The position numbers and the translations under genes are program-made. The notes beneath the pieces were generated by a model. The model searched no databases. It was not told the origin of the DNA and was given only the letters and a program-made list of their open reading frames with translations. From Actinostola sp. cb2023 (taxonomy: Eukaryota > Cnidaria > Anthozoa > Actiniaria > Actinostolidae), in NCBI GenBank assembly GCA_033675265.1, contig JAUJYZ010000742.1:30001-94000 (forward strand): a stretch of DNA of 64,000 nt, in the 5' to 3' direction. Shown here piece by piece: positions 34,450 through 45,300 of this stretch (the stretch's first letter is position 1; each line of letters opens with the position of its first letter).

Positions 34450-34915
34450 TAAGCTATATACAAAAAAATCTTAGTTTCATAATCATAATCATAATCATAA
34501 TCATAATCATAATCCAATAAATCGACAGTTATTTGGATTCGTTAAAGCAGCTAGATTTCAGTACATGAATACTGATACAGAAATACAGATCATAACTATA
34601 CTAAACACTAAAGAAACGTAGCGAGTCACTTACTGTTCAAAATGAAATCACAAACGAGTTTCTCCACGTTCTACAAGAAGTGTAGATGTACGGATATTCA
34701 TCAGTCATCCAAGTTCTCCGTATGATTATTGCAATATAGGTAGCCCAATCTTTCAATATATTAAATGTCCACATCGTGTTTGAGTTTTCTTTGGTGTTCA
34801 TTATTTCAGTCTCGTTTTTCAATTTCGTCCGTTCTAACTGGTTTGAAGAAACTTTGAGATTTCTGCTCTTCATTTCCACAACAAATATCGGTAATTTCTA
34901 GCGTTGCCGAAGCTT
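34450..34915 (-). repeat. Duplicated exon-like segment, copy 1
   Basis: This 460-bp segment recurs at 37005-37435 in direct orientation at high identity, together with the preceding MITE. The minus strand encodes TKENSNTMWTFNILKDWA and is followed at the low-coordinate side by a good splice donor (ACAG/GTAAGTGAC near 34630). The short peptide loosely recalls the N-terminal helix of tyrosine-recombinase-like (Crypton/ZMYM) proteins, which is a weak suggestion only. Different frames give the best fit in different parts, so it is probably a decayed exon. Confidence 0.35.
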
Positions 34916-35293
34916 CGTAATTAAAAGCCTCAAGCTTAGGATATTCATCTTCACTCCACTGAAGTCACACACACAACTGAACAGCTTTGCATAAGCGTAT
35001 GTGCATTTGAAATCAGTATTCCTTTGGGAAAGCAACAGACTTGCAGCCATCTATCTGCTGCTCGGAGCTCTAAATTCCATAAAGCACTCGCGTTATTCTC
35101 TAACCCTTACGTAAGCAATGGGAGAAAGGCAAGAAATAAAGAGTTCCAAGATTTTAGTCCAGAAAAGAAAGAATTCCGGTCTTTGCTTCTGCGCTGCTCA
35201 TGCGCAGAGTCGAGAACATAGCATCCCACATGTGTTAGATTCTTGACTAACTTGGAGTAGAACCAGCTTTCAGGTTAAACGTAATTCGGATAG

Positions 35294-36577
35294 ACTGGGA
35301 AAATTAGACAATGGATTTCTGCCAGGAGGGAGGGGGCGTCTCTAGGCAAACGGCGATACAGTGTTGTTGCATGGTGTGACGTCACGATGATTTTCAAAAT
35401 GGTTCCCGACTTTCAGACGGCGAGAACAAGGATAAAATCTTGAAAATATTCTTATTACGACCAACAGAGGATTTCGTTTTAACGTGTTTGGACAGAAGAG
35501 TTCTCTTACGATTGGATTTCGGTAAAACTTTGCCAGGATTTGCCGATCAGCAAGTTGTTTTCGGGGCATAAACATATTTCGATAATCAAAGTGGAGTGAA
35601 GATTTCAGCAAACGTGGAAGATGCAAACTAATATTGTAAAGCTGAATTTGCATATCTCGAACCCACCATAGGAGGTTTAATAGGGAAGGGTTCAAACTTT
35701 ATCAACGTGGATTTTTGTGACCGTTGCTTCGCTGGAACTCCATGTCTATCCTTTTGAACTTCAAAGTTGATATTTGGGTCGACGATCTGTACGTACGGGC
35801 AAACGCGTGTTAATTATTCAATTATTATTGAACATTACAATACACACTCATTTCATGCAAATATATTTTGGAATATTCAACACAAATTATACTTCATGCA
35901 ATTAGATTGATCAACATTCAATACGACTTTATATAATATACGTTTTGAACACAAGATACTCCACCACAAGATTTTAAGCTTACAGAGGCAGACAGATGTA
36001 ATAAAGAAGCCGGGAAAGAAGCGCGAAGACGGAGTTTGTGTGGCACTTTGCTTATTGTGCTCACTCAAAAGGATAGACATGGGGTTTGGGACGGTAACAA
36101 AAGCTAACAAACCCAAAAACGTAAACACAGACTATTAGTTTATAAAATGTCCTTTTTTGGTTGAAAAATAGCTTTTTTTCGATATGAAAAAGCGACTTTT
36201 TGAGGAGACAAACTTTCGTCCCGCTTCAAAATGGCGGAATCCCGCGAACAGAGGATTGAAAATTAAATTAAAATACAGACAGCAGAAAGATTACCACACA
36301 AATAAAATGACACAGTGCTGTCAGTTAAGAAACAGATGACACACACAAACTGTTTAAAGGATCTCAAAAAGGTGCTTATTATTATTTTCTTCGTGTTTTC
36401 GCTATTTGGCCAAACACGTTTTACTGCAGAAAGTCAGTGAATCGACGTCGGGTCCCGCGGTTACTACATGTATGTAACGTCACGAACTACAACAACACTG
36501 TAATAGATCGCGCAGCCGAAAACAATAGAGACGCCCCCTCCCTCCTGATTTCTGCATTGTCTTACTAAATTTCCCGG
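35294..36577. mobile_element. Inverted-repeat element, about 1.3 kb
   Basis: Imperfect arms of about 100 bp at 35294-35395 and 36470-36577. Shared words are AGGAGGGAGGGGGCGTCTCT and TACAGTGTTGTTG, with complements. A smaller inner inverted repeat (CCATGTCTATCCTTTTG at 35741 and its complement at 36063) lies inside. No clear coding frame or duplication was found. Confidence 0.55.
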
Positions 36578-36763
36578 TCGGAAAATTGGAGAAGGAAGAT
36601 TTAGTGGTTTGTATGTCCCTGGAAGGACAAAGGAAACCGAGGCGATCATGGTATTATTAATAGTAATTAGAATATAGTCATATACTCACTCGACCAATCA
36701 GCGCCCAGCATTTGTGCGCTCTATATCTCATAAAGTAACTAATGTAGCTTTAACAATGGACTC

Positions 36764-36855
36764 ATTAGTATTCTCTATATAGAGAATACTAATAAAGCTC
36801 TTTGTTTTCTTTTGTTACAAAGCCTTATTATTATTCTCTATATAGGGAATACTAA
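36764..36855. mobile_element. Short MITE of two palindromes
   Basis: ATTAGTATTCTCTATATAGA begins a perfect 30-bp palindrome at 36764-36793. A second near copy at 36828-36855 closes the element. Confidence 0.6.
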
Positions 36856-36873
36856 TGACTAACTTAGAGAATA

Positions 36874-36996
36874 CTAGAGTGCAAATATTATATCCATGAA
36901 ATAGTTAACTAACTAAATAGTACTAATAAATAGCACCAAATGCTTTATCATTGTTGTCGTTGGCGCTTATTTCACGGATATAATATTTGCACTCTA
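36874..36996. mobile_element. MITE with CTAGAGTGC ends
   Basis: CTAGAGTGCAAATATTATATCC and its complement form the arms. A TA flank fits Tc1/mariner-type MITEs. The duplicated exon-like segment follows, as it does at 34268-34915. Confidence 0.6.
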
Positions 36997-37004
36997 TATA
37001 ACGT

Positions 37005-37435
37005 GTACTAAACTATATACAAAAAATATTCTAATGCAATCTTAGTTTAATCTCGACAGTTATTAGATTTATACATGAATACTGATACATGAGAAATACA
37101 GATCATAACCCGGGCTATGCTAAACACTAAAGAAACGTAACGAGTCACTTACTGTTCAAAATGAAATCACAAACGAGTTTCTCCATGTTCTACAAGAAGT
37201 GTAGATGTATGGATATTCATCAGTCATCCAAGTTCTCCGTATGATTATTGCGATATAGTTAGCCCAATCTTTCAATATATTAAATGTCCACATCGTGCTT
37301 GAGTTTTCTTTGGTGTCCATTATTTCTCTCATTTTTCAATTTCGTCCGTTCTAACTGGTTTGAAGAAACTTTGAGATTTCTGCTTTTCATTTCCACAACA
37401 AATACCGGTGATTTCTAGCGTTGCAAGCTTCGTAT
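37005..37435 (-). repeat. Duplicated exon-like segment, copy 2
   Basis: Direct copy of 34450-34915 with small indels, including loss of the TAATCA microsatellite. The splice-donor-like end ACAGTAAGTGAC is conserved near 37150. Confidence 0.5.
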
Positions 37436-38038
37436 CGTATTTAATAGGCAGTCTCCCTTATAGCGGTCCGGTGAACTAGATAAAAAAAATAGATTTGGCT
37501 CACTTCTTGTTTGTTGCAAGACTATTATATACTTATACTAAAACCACTATCCGCTTAATCCTATCTTTTAAATTATTGGTGTTTCGAGGAATTTTACGTT
37601 CCCCTATGCGAAGCCTGGGGACGAGCAATTTCAAGGCTGAATTTTAATACAACTTTGAGTATCTATTAAACAAGAAAAAAACAACTTCATCAAAAACAGA
37701 GACCATATTCAGTTAAAGCCAGTCTCTTTTAATTAACAAACGTGATTTCAACAATATTGAGTTCAAATCAAGCCAGTAGCTGGACTTTAAAGACACCCAT
37801 GTCATGCCGTTTGATCGAACAAGCAAAAATGCATCAATTTCAAATTAAGATTTTGAAAAAGTGGGGCATTCTATTTGAAGTAAATCAATGCAGCCGAAAA
37901 GTCGATACAATAGTAAATGTCACGGTGTAAAGAAACCTTGCGGCCTCTTTTTATTTAAACGGTAACAGCCGTGTAAACTTGCCTGAATTCCACGATTTCC
38001 ATGTTTTACCTCCAATTTGAGAGACTCGTCAAAGTAAA
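37436..38038. other. Spacer, no gene recognised
   Basis: A 62-codon frame at 37742-37930 has no recognisable family. The rest is AT-rich. Confidence 0.45.
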
Positions 38039-38140
38039 GCATTCGCCTTTATCACGCGCCGCCATCTTGGATTTTACGTCATACTTTTTAACACGAAAAC
38101 GAGGTCGTGCGTGGTAAAGCCAAAGAGTCAGTGTGTCAAT

Positions 38141-38620
38141 ATGGCGTCGTCCAGCTCCAAGTCAGAGTTTTAGCACAAAGATCTAGCTAATATCCCAAGT
38201 ATTTCGAATAGTTTTGTTGAAAAATATGCGAAGGAGAACCTCCCTATTAAAGCAACAATTACAAGGGCTACAAATTATGCCACGAACATTACATTAACGA
38301 TGTTGAAGGTAAGCAACTATACAATGATTTCGAGTACATAGCATGTCTCAAACCTTGTAAGCTTATGTATTCTAAAATACTCATTGTTTTCATGTTTATT
38401 TGCAGTAAAACATAAACAATTACCAGAAGATGGAACCTCTGTTCGTTCGAAGTGCTACAGAAGCATGAAAAAAAGCGAGGAACCCCACAAATTATCGATG
38501 ATTTTCAAGGCTGGAACAGACATACATAAAACTTAAGCTTTATTACATACACAAATGTAGCTGTGCAGCTGGGCAAGGGCTCTGACCTGTCATCTCCAAG
38601 ACACCTCAACCACAGGTAAA
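38141..38620 (+). pseudogene. SWIM zinc-finger-type protein, broken 5' exons
   Basis: An ATG at 38141 gives MASSSSKSEF then a stop, and continues in frame as DLANIPSISNSFVEKYAKEN to a splice donor at 38309 (AAG/GTAAGC). After an acceptor at about 38405, KHKQLPEDGTSVRSKCYRSM and KKSEEPHKLSM appear. The CSCAAGQ and CHL pieces of a CxC...CxH SWIM-like finger (38553-38600) lie in two frames. Proteins of this type in anthozoans often also carry a YqaJ-like nuclease domain, which I do not see. Stops and shifts make it a pseudogene. Confidence 0.5.
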
Positions 38621-39214
38621 GAAGGAGTTTTTGCAGTAAAATGTATGGTGTGATGTCAGCTGAATATTTGATTTTGTAAGATTAATTTGTAAGATTAATT
38701 TATTCTCTATCTTAGCATTTGTTATGTTATATTTTTTTATTGAAATATGAACATGTTACAGTTCTAGAGTAATAAAAGAAATATTCCTACGGAACTGACA
38801 GTGTTATTATATTTTTACAGACATGACACATTCCCAGTTGCATTGATGGTGTAAAACCTAGATCTATTATGCTGGATGTCAAAGTGCAAAAGTTAAAGAA
38901 TCCCATTGAAGCTGGACCTAAGAAGAAGTGTAACGAGCATAGTAGTGTACAAGCCATTCAAACAGCCATTGTATTGTCTAGACCTGCCAGCAATACTTAC
39001 ACCAGTGTTCAAAGAACAAGTGCCACAGTCAGGCAGTGTGAGAATATGGCCACAGGAAGATGAAGACATCCCATTAGTGGACCAATATTATGAATGCTAA
39101 TAAAACAGAGGCCCTTGCAAATTGGTAATAAGACATGCTTGCAATCATACATAATTGATTGATGCTTCCAGCTACAGTTAAAGGAATTAAGTTAAAGGAA
39201 TTAAGGAATTAAGT

Positions 39215-39770
39215 ACTCGATCGAAGTAATGAAATTCTTTAACTCTTCGTATAGCCCTCTACATCTACCCTCAAATTGCGTATCTGCTTACTGCTTTTTA
39301 ACACCTTTATTTTTGAAAATTGCCCTTTATTCCTAAGAAATGCAGGTAATGCAACTCGACAACCTAATGGAGTTAGTAAGTCCCAGTATAACAATATCTT
39401 TATCAGGCATTACCTCATCCCCATGCTCTAGTAAATCTAAAAGACCAGACTGCCTTACCAGTTCCTTATCAGAAATAGACTCTTGAAACAGACAACTCAC
39501 ATGAATGATTTCCCCTGAGGGTTAAAATAACAACATTCCCCTTATATGTTGTGTGGCTCTTATAAGACGAATAGAGTTCACTATTTAATACCATGCTAGT
39601 GTGTGCCTGCACTTTGATTTCAGCAACATCTATTACATGTATGCCACGACACTTTGGGTATAATTCCTTAATTTTAATTAAAAAGCACTTGGGCATATGT
39701 TTATCAATGTTGGCCCTAGATGGCCATATTGGGAGAGTCCCCAATACAAAATACAGTAAATTTGTTCAGG
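39215..39770 (-). pseudogene. DDE transposase (DDE_Tnp_4-type) fragment
   Basis: Minus-strand frames give WPSRANIDKHMPKCF, HVIDVAEIKVQ (first Asp region), SELYSSYKSHTTYKG, then in another frame SISDKELVRQSGLLDLLEHG and DEVMPDKDI (second Asp region), and FLRNKGQFSKIKV. This order is that of the DDE_Tnp_4 transposase of ISL2EU/Harbinger-like elements. At least two frameshifts occur, and the C-terminal Glu region is only partly visible near 39220. It cannot encode an active enzyme. Confidence 0.65.
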
Positions 39771-40084
39771 ACATAAACACTCTACTAATATTATTGTTGA
39801 AATTCATATGTTCAATTATTTAGCTAAAATGTGATTGAAACACCCAAAGTTGAAACACTCAATTTATAAACAAATAAATAAAACTGATCACACAAACTGA
39901 GTTTACGTGTCTTAAGAATGTTCCTCAATTATTGCTCTACATCTGAACTTCCCTTATTTATATTATAAATTATTTATTATAGTGTCCCCAATTAGTTGTA
40001 TAAACTAAATATATCGACACTGAAATATAATAATAATAATAACCTTTATTTTAAGTGGGTTACAAATACAGCAATACAACAATA

Positions 40085-40290
40085 CTAAATAAAGTCATTA
40101 TTACATATGCTCTGCTGTTCTGCTTCAATAACTTTAAATGAGGGAAATCCTGTGTGAAACCTGACCAATTTATCAGGCATGGCTTGTAACTGCATGTAAA
40201 ATGTTTGTTTCATCATAAGTTTTTCCAGCTGCTCAATCCTTCCTTGGGCAGCTTCTAGAATTCCTGTCGAGGTTTCAATCCTGGGGTGTG
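40085..40290 (-). pseudogene. Transposase N-terminal helical exon
   Basis: After a splice acceptor (CCCCAG at about 40285) the minus strand reads ILEAAQGRIEQLEKLMMKQ and LVRFHTGFPSF. The coiled coil followed by a FHTGFPSF-type motif is typical of the segment between THAP and DDE domains in THAP-bearing transposases. It lies between the THAP exons and the DDE remnant in the right order and strand. Confidence 0.5.
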
Positions 40291-40309
40291 TATAGTCGTG
40301 CATGTTCAT

Positions 40310-41529
40310 TAATACTTTACATAAGATTATTATAAATAATTATTATTGTATTTATTGTAAGCTTGAGTTTTTCAAATATTTATATATTTGCTATTCAATA
40401 ATTGCTTTTTTTTTTTTTTTAAATAAACTTTTCATCAGTTTACAGTGGGGGTGAAGATAATTGAGGACAGATTATCTGGCATAGTGGGTATAAAGTCGTT
40501 TACTTGTAGGCCGTTTTCATGAGCATTCTCGACTGAAGCTAAGCAATAATATAACAAATAAACTAGGCTAACCATAGGTCAAAAATTGCGACCTCCGAAT
40601 TCGAAAACCAAGACAAATTGACAATCCTCCATGCACGTAAAAATGTTTTGATTTCGCGATCGTTTCTTGTCCATTTCAGCCGTGGGAACGGTCCATTCTG
40701 ATTGGTTGATTTTTACAGAGATGTGATTTCCGCTGTCATGTGTTAATTGCAAGTCCGTGTAGTAGTACATAGCCACCTGAACAGTTTTAGAAATCTATTG
40801 ACATATAATTTATAAGCCATCTACGCTTCGCTCCGACGGCAATTATTATCACTGAAGAAAGACATTAGTATCAATCAATAAAAATCAACATACACTTTTT
40901 TTCTTTATCAATGTACGTACTTTATCGATTTTTCAGTATTCATTTTGCTACACTTAAGTTATGAACGGCCTCTGAACACCTATATCTTGAATTTAGAATA
41001 AAGTTTGGTACGGTTGGCGGCACGATAAACGAACGAGCTGTTACTGTTAGGCAGATAATTCAGTGACAATGTCTCTGCATCTGGGATGACTTGGTTTCCA
41101 AGAGCATTTATACGGTACTAGGATTCGATCGACTACTTATGTTTTCCACAATGGCAATCAGTGCAGCGACTTAGGACACAACAGAGCTGAAAGACTAATA
41201 AAATAACATTGCCTTCCCCTCGATATGTTGCTAACTGAAGCGATCGTCAACAATAAACGAAGATCTTTACATAATTCCATCGAAGAATCGGATATAAAGT
41301 ACGAGCAAAAAGGCTTCGCAACCACTCTAAACACGAGATCACGAGTCACAAATGCCCAAATGAACGACGGGAACGTACGATATATGACGTCAGGGCAAAA
41401 GTCACGTGAAAAACAAACATCCAAATCCACTGAAAAACACAAATCGAGAATCGAGCTGGCATCTGAAAACACAGGAAGCCCAACCAAAGATTAGTGTTGC
41501 TCCCAGTTCGCTCGCTGGGGCTCGCTCAC
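40310..41529. other. Interior of the ISL2EU-like element without recognised exon
   Basis: Frames of 89 and 109 codons overlap on opposite strands near 41158-41494 and have no recognisable family. An ACACAGGAAGCCC word at about 41468 matches Helitron-like termini. The poly-T at about 40408 may be a retroposon tail. Confidence 0.4.
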
Positions 41530-42030
41530 TGGTCGCAATAATGCCCTTCTGACTTCATAAAAACATTCTGACAACTACCTATAACAGTAACTGGTTCGAT
41601 GTTTAGAGGTTCGTCAGACCTAGACACGTGCACGCGATACTTTGGTGATCTCAGTTCTCTTTTGGGGCGACTTTGTCCAGTGGAATATCGACGGTACGGC
41701 ACCTTTGGCCAGATTTTGTTTACCATTGAGTGTTGTCTAGATCTTGATATCTGAGGGTTTAAAATGCTTGGAACAAACCCTAGTACTGTTCGTGATCTGG
41801 AGAAACAATGACAGCAAAAATGTAAACAAACTCAACATGGCCTCAGGAAGGTCACGATTCCTTCGCTTACCTTGAAAGATTTCCAACATCACGCCGAATT
41901 TTTAAAATCCACTGCTTTCTCAATGATATGTCTCTAGGAATTTGATGAAAAGTGATACTAGAATCGACTCTAGACCTATTATTCTGGCATAAAGAACACT
42001 ACACAAGTGAGTTTGTCACGCCGATGCCGA
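41530..42030 (-). pseudogene. THAP zinc-finger domain in two exons
   Basis: Exon 1 (about 42030-41871) reads CSLCQNNRSRVDSSITFHQI and PRDISLRKQWILKIRRDV, ending at AAG/GTAAGC. Exon 2 starts after CTCCAG at 41796 and reads TRVCSKHFKPSDI and, after a stop, GAVPSIFHW. Together they show the C2CH layout of a THAP domain, with the AVPSIF box. THAP domains bind transposon ends. The stop in exon 2 and an unclear start make it non-functional. Confidence 0.6.
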
Positions 42031-42489
42031 GCTAAGATCACCACGCACGACCTCGTTCTGATGTTAAAAACTGTGACGTAAAATCAAGATGGCCGCCGTG
42101 TGATAAAAGCGAATTGCACCATAATCCTACGCTGGCTCTTCTGAAACCATCAGATATAAAGGAAAAAGCAATTCAGATGTACACAGGTTCAATATAAATG
42201 AAAATATATCGGTTTGAGCGACATAATGTAAGCTTACCTATAAAACTGTCGCGAACTTGATCTGTGTTCGAATTTCGCTCGTTGGTTTGACAAGAAATAA
42301 CCATCTTCACAAACTGAAAGCTTTGTTTGATGCAGTCTACGGACCACGTACCAGGTAGCTTCCTAACTGCCCGTAAAGCAACGATATTTTTACGATAAAA
42401 TGATCACACTGAACTGTATGTTTACATCGGAAATGCAACCGCTGACCATAAACAAGATGGACAAATTTACGGTCCGGGTATAGGTGGGG

Positions 42490-43292
42490 TAGTCTCCTAC
42501 GCAGCCGTCTTTAGTTCCGTCACGCAACGCTCTCGGCCCACATTGACGACTGCTTAAACCCGAACAGCATTCCTTTCCCTTTGTTATCACCCAAGCGATC
42601 AGACGGTTGACATAGTTTGAAATAGGCCAATCACAGGTCAGAAATATACGTCGCTACTCAACACAGCACGAGCTCACAGCACGCCAACGTTCGTACGTGA
42701 GCCACGCTTCCGGCGAGCCGCACACAATTTCAGTTGAATAATAAGAATTGAATAATCTCCCTTCTTGATCTTTAAACGTTTCTCCTCTGTCTGTACATTG
42801 CTCATGCAGATTGCAGACAATCTTAGGCCTGTCAGGTTCTTGGTCTTTCATGAAGCTATATATTTCAGCGGGGAAACAACAACCCCCTGAATATGACCAG
42901 ACTGAGTTTTTAAACACTTTGCCTATCGATCAAACACGAACGGAAGAAGTCAAAGAACTTGATAGATCAGGGATTTCCCAAAGCCTGTACATGTCGGTAG
43001 ATTTATGAACATATCTTTCTCTATTAATAGTTGTCTGAATTGCCTACTTCTAGTGATGATTTACACCAGGAATTCTAAAAACTTTGAGGAGACTAGTTAT
43101 TTGATCGCTCGAAAGAAAGTAAAAGACAAGCTATGATTGGTCCAAAGATTTTGGCGCGAATGACTTCTGATTATGAAAGCCACACTGTGATTGGTTAAAC
43201 CCGGGAAAGGAATGTTGTTCGGGTTTAAGCAGCCGTCAATGTGGGCCGAGAGCGTTGCGTGACGGAACTAAAGACGGCTGCGAGGGAGACTA
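42490..43292. mobile_element. MULE-like non-autonomous element, 9-bp duplication
   Basis: Inverted ends TAGTCTCC(T/C)... of about 110 bp include GCAGCCGTCTTTAGTTCCGT and its complement. TAGGTGGGG flanks both sides (42481-42489 and 43293-43301). An 87-codon minus-strand frame inside (42654-42917) is unrecognised. Confidence 0.75.
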
Positions 43293-43487
43293 TAGGTGGG
43301 GAGGATTCGTACGTTTGCTAATCAGCACAGAAGAGTATGTAGACGATAAGAGGAGCTAGTTTGGCTTATACTCTTTCATTTCAATGACTTAAATGTAGCT
43401 CTGTATTTTTTAATGTGGTTTAAATTTGTTTTAGATAGTTTTCATGGTAAGTAGTTTATAATTAGTTACTTAGCTACCTTTCGTTTA

Positions 43488-43605
43488 TTAGTTGGGCTTC
43501 CTGTGGAAGGCCCGACTCTAAAAATGAGATTCGGTCGTCTTTGGCTTCAAATGGCAAACTGGGTTCTACAGCGCATGCGCCCTGTGCCGGCCGCTCAGAT
43601 AATTA
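43488..43605 (+). mobile_element. Second-subfamily Helitron-like 5' end
   Basis: TTAGTTGGGCTTCCTGTGGA starts a hairpin. The GCGCATGCGCCCTGTGCC block is at about 43570-43590 and is followed directly by the captured exon-like frame. Confidence 0.6.
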
Positions 43606-43851
43606 CCGAAGGCTCTGATCAACACGAGACAAACAAATATTGCTCAAAACAACTCAAATATCGCTCAAATGACTTCACATGTTGAGTTAAATGATGAAAT
43701 AATGGGGATCAAAGCAAAATGCGAGAAGTTAGAAGATAAACATGCCATCAATATCGCATATGAGTATCGCACAACTGACACAAGATTGAAATCTAAACAA
43801 ACAAACAATGTCTTCGATACTTTGTACCGCTGTAATTGTGTGTTGTGGTAA
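43606..43851 (+). pseudogene. Exon-like coiled-coil frame, copy 2
   Basis: After a possible acceptor (CGCTCAG) the frame reads ALINTRQTNIAQNNSNIAQM, TSHVELNDEIMGIKAKCEKL and continues to a stop at 43851. It is nearly identical in protein to 24275-24081 in the shared part and diverges after INIA. Same comment as for copy 1: a possible captured gene fragment of unknown origin. Confidence 0.4.
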
Positions 43852-45295
43852 CCTTAACAGTGAAAAACATTCTATTGCAATTAGTTTGATCTGGACCCCA
43901 AACAATCCGTAGATTGACTGGACTATTAAACGAGGAAGTACAACAGAGGGGCATTTTGCACGAGCATGCGCATAACCGCTGACCATAAAAGCATTACAAA
44001 TGCCGATAATAATGTAATATTTTATACTGTTGCTATTTTTATCAGCAAAGTCCGACAAAATTTAGTGAAATGCCAGAATTAAATTAAGTTAACTATTTTG
44101 TTTCATATTGAAACCACAGGAAGCCCAAGCTGCGATTTGTAGATTATATCGTAAAATCATTTTTTTTTGTAAATACTGTAATAATAGTCTTGAAACTGGT
44201 AGAGGTTTATAATCTTGAAATTGTCTTAGTGTCTTGTGGTATGCATTTACTCGCCTGTACAAAGGTTTATCGAATGTGAGCCGATTTTTAGAGACCTTGG
44301 CTGAAAATAGTGCTGTCATTATCTTTAAAAACTGTTATTTTCTCTCTGTTCCCTATTTTCCCTAACGATCTCAATAATGTACAACGAAAGTATTTTTTAT
44401 ATACTTCTATTATCTGGTAAAATAGTTTTGGATATCTATGTTGGATTTACACGCAATAAGCACAAATTATCTATTATTTTGAAATGAAATTTATGCAAAC
44501 TTTACACTTAAATAAAATATTTTGAACTTGATCGATCTCGATGTGATATCTAAAAATGTGATCTATGATGAATACATTACAATAATATTGGAACACTGGC
44601 AATAAAGGTCCTACCACACAACCAATAATATAATTAATGTTTTCGGTCGACAAATGCACGTTCTAGATATCATGACGAAGAAATTGGCAAAAATCTCCAA
44701 CTTCCCTATTTTTCCAAGCGAAGTTACTGATATTCTACAACACAGGAAACATGACTTTGATTGATTTTGCCGAGAAAACTTTGGATGTATATGGTAAATT
44801 TCGAGATAACCAACTTTGAAGATTGGGATAATTGAATATAACAGACATAATACATAAGTTTACCTTCGTTTATTGGAAGTTGATGAAGTGTTGATGAAAG
44901 CTAAAATATAATAATATACATTCAATATCTATAACAATTGACGAAATATATTTACTTTCTCTTGAATCATCTTCACGACTGAGCTTGCAACTTAGAAGAA
45001 ATGTTTACTCCATGTCAGCTGGACGCCATGTTGTCGAAAATTGAGTAGTGAGCATAGCAAACTAAGGCATTGGCCACCAAATTAAAGCATAATAGTCTAA
45101 TATTTCGAGAAATAAAATAATTTTAAGGCACAAGGACATCATTTCGAATTGATCTGTTTGCCGTTCAGTGGATAAAATGCTCATAAAACGTCCGCAAAAT
45201 ATGTAAACATTTGATCCAAATAGCTTGTCTCGTGTACTACTTGTGTTCATCTGACTGTGGCGACGCATGTGCACACAAAATTCCCCTCTGTTGGG
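43852..45295. other. Spacer, no gene recognised
   Basis: AT-rich, frames below 110 codons without recognisable family. An ACCACAGGAAGCCC word lies at about 44112. Confidence 0.45.
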
Positions 45296-45300
45296 TAGTA

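Larger units (their letters stand above)
38039..42117. mobile_element. ISL2EU-like (Harbinger-related) transposon, decayed
   Basis: Inverted ends of about 75 bp at 38039-38115 and 42046-42117 share TTATCAC(G/A)C, CCATCTTG, ATTTTACGTCA and ACGAGGTCGTGCGTGGT. Inside, the minus strand carries THAP zinc-finger exons next to the right end, a helix-turn-helix-type exon and a DDE transposase remnant. The plus strand starts a SWIM-type gene next to the left end. ISL2EU elements are known to carry a transposase with a DDE_Tnp_4-like domain plus a second gene. The combination here fits, though every reading frame is broken. Confidence 0.65.

Noticed and set aside
41158..41494. Overlapping frames of 109 and 89 codons
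   Set aside because: Mutual antisense shadows in the interior of the ISL2EU-like element with no family resemblance.
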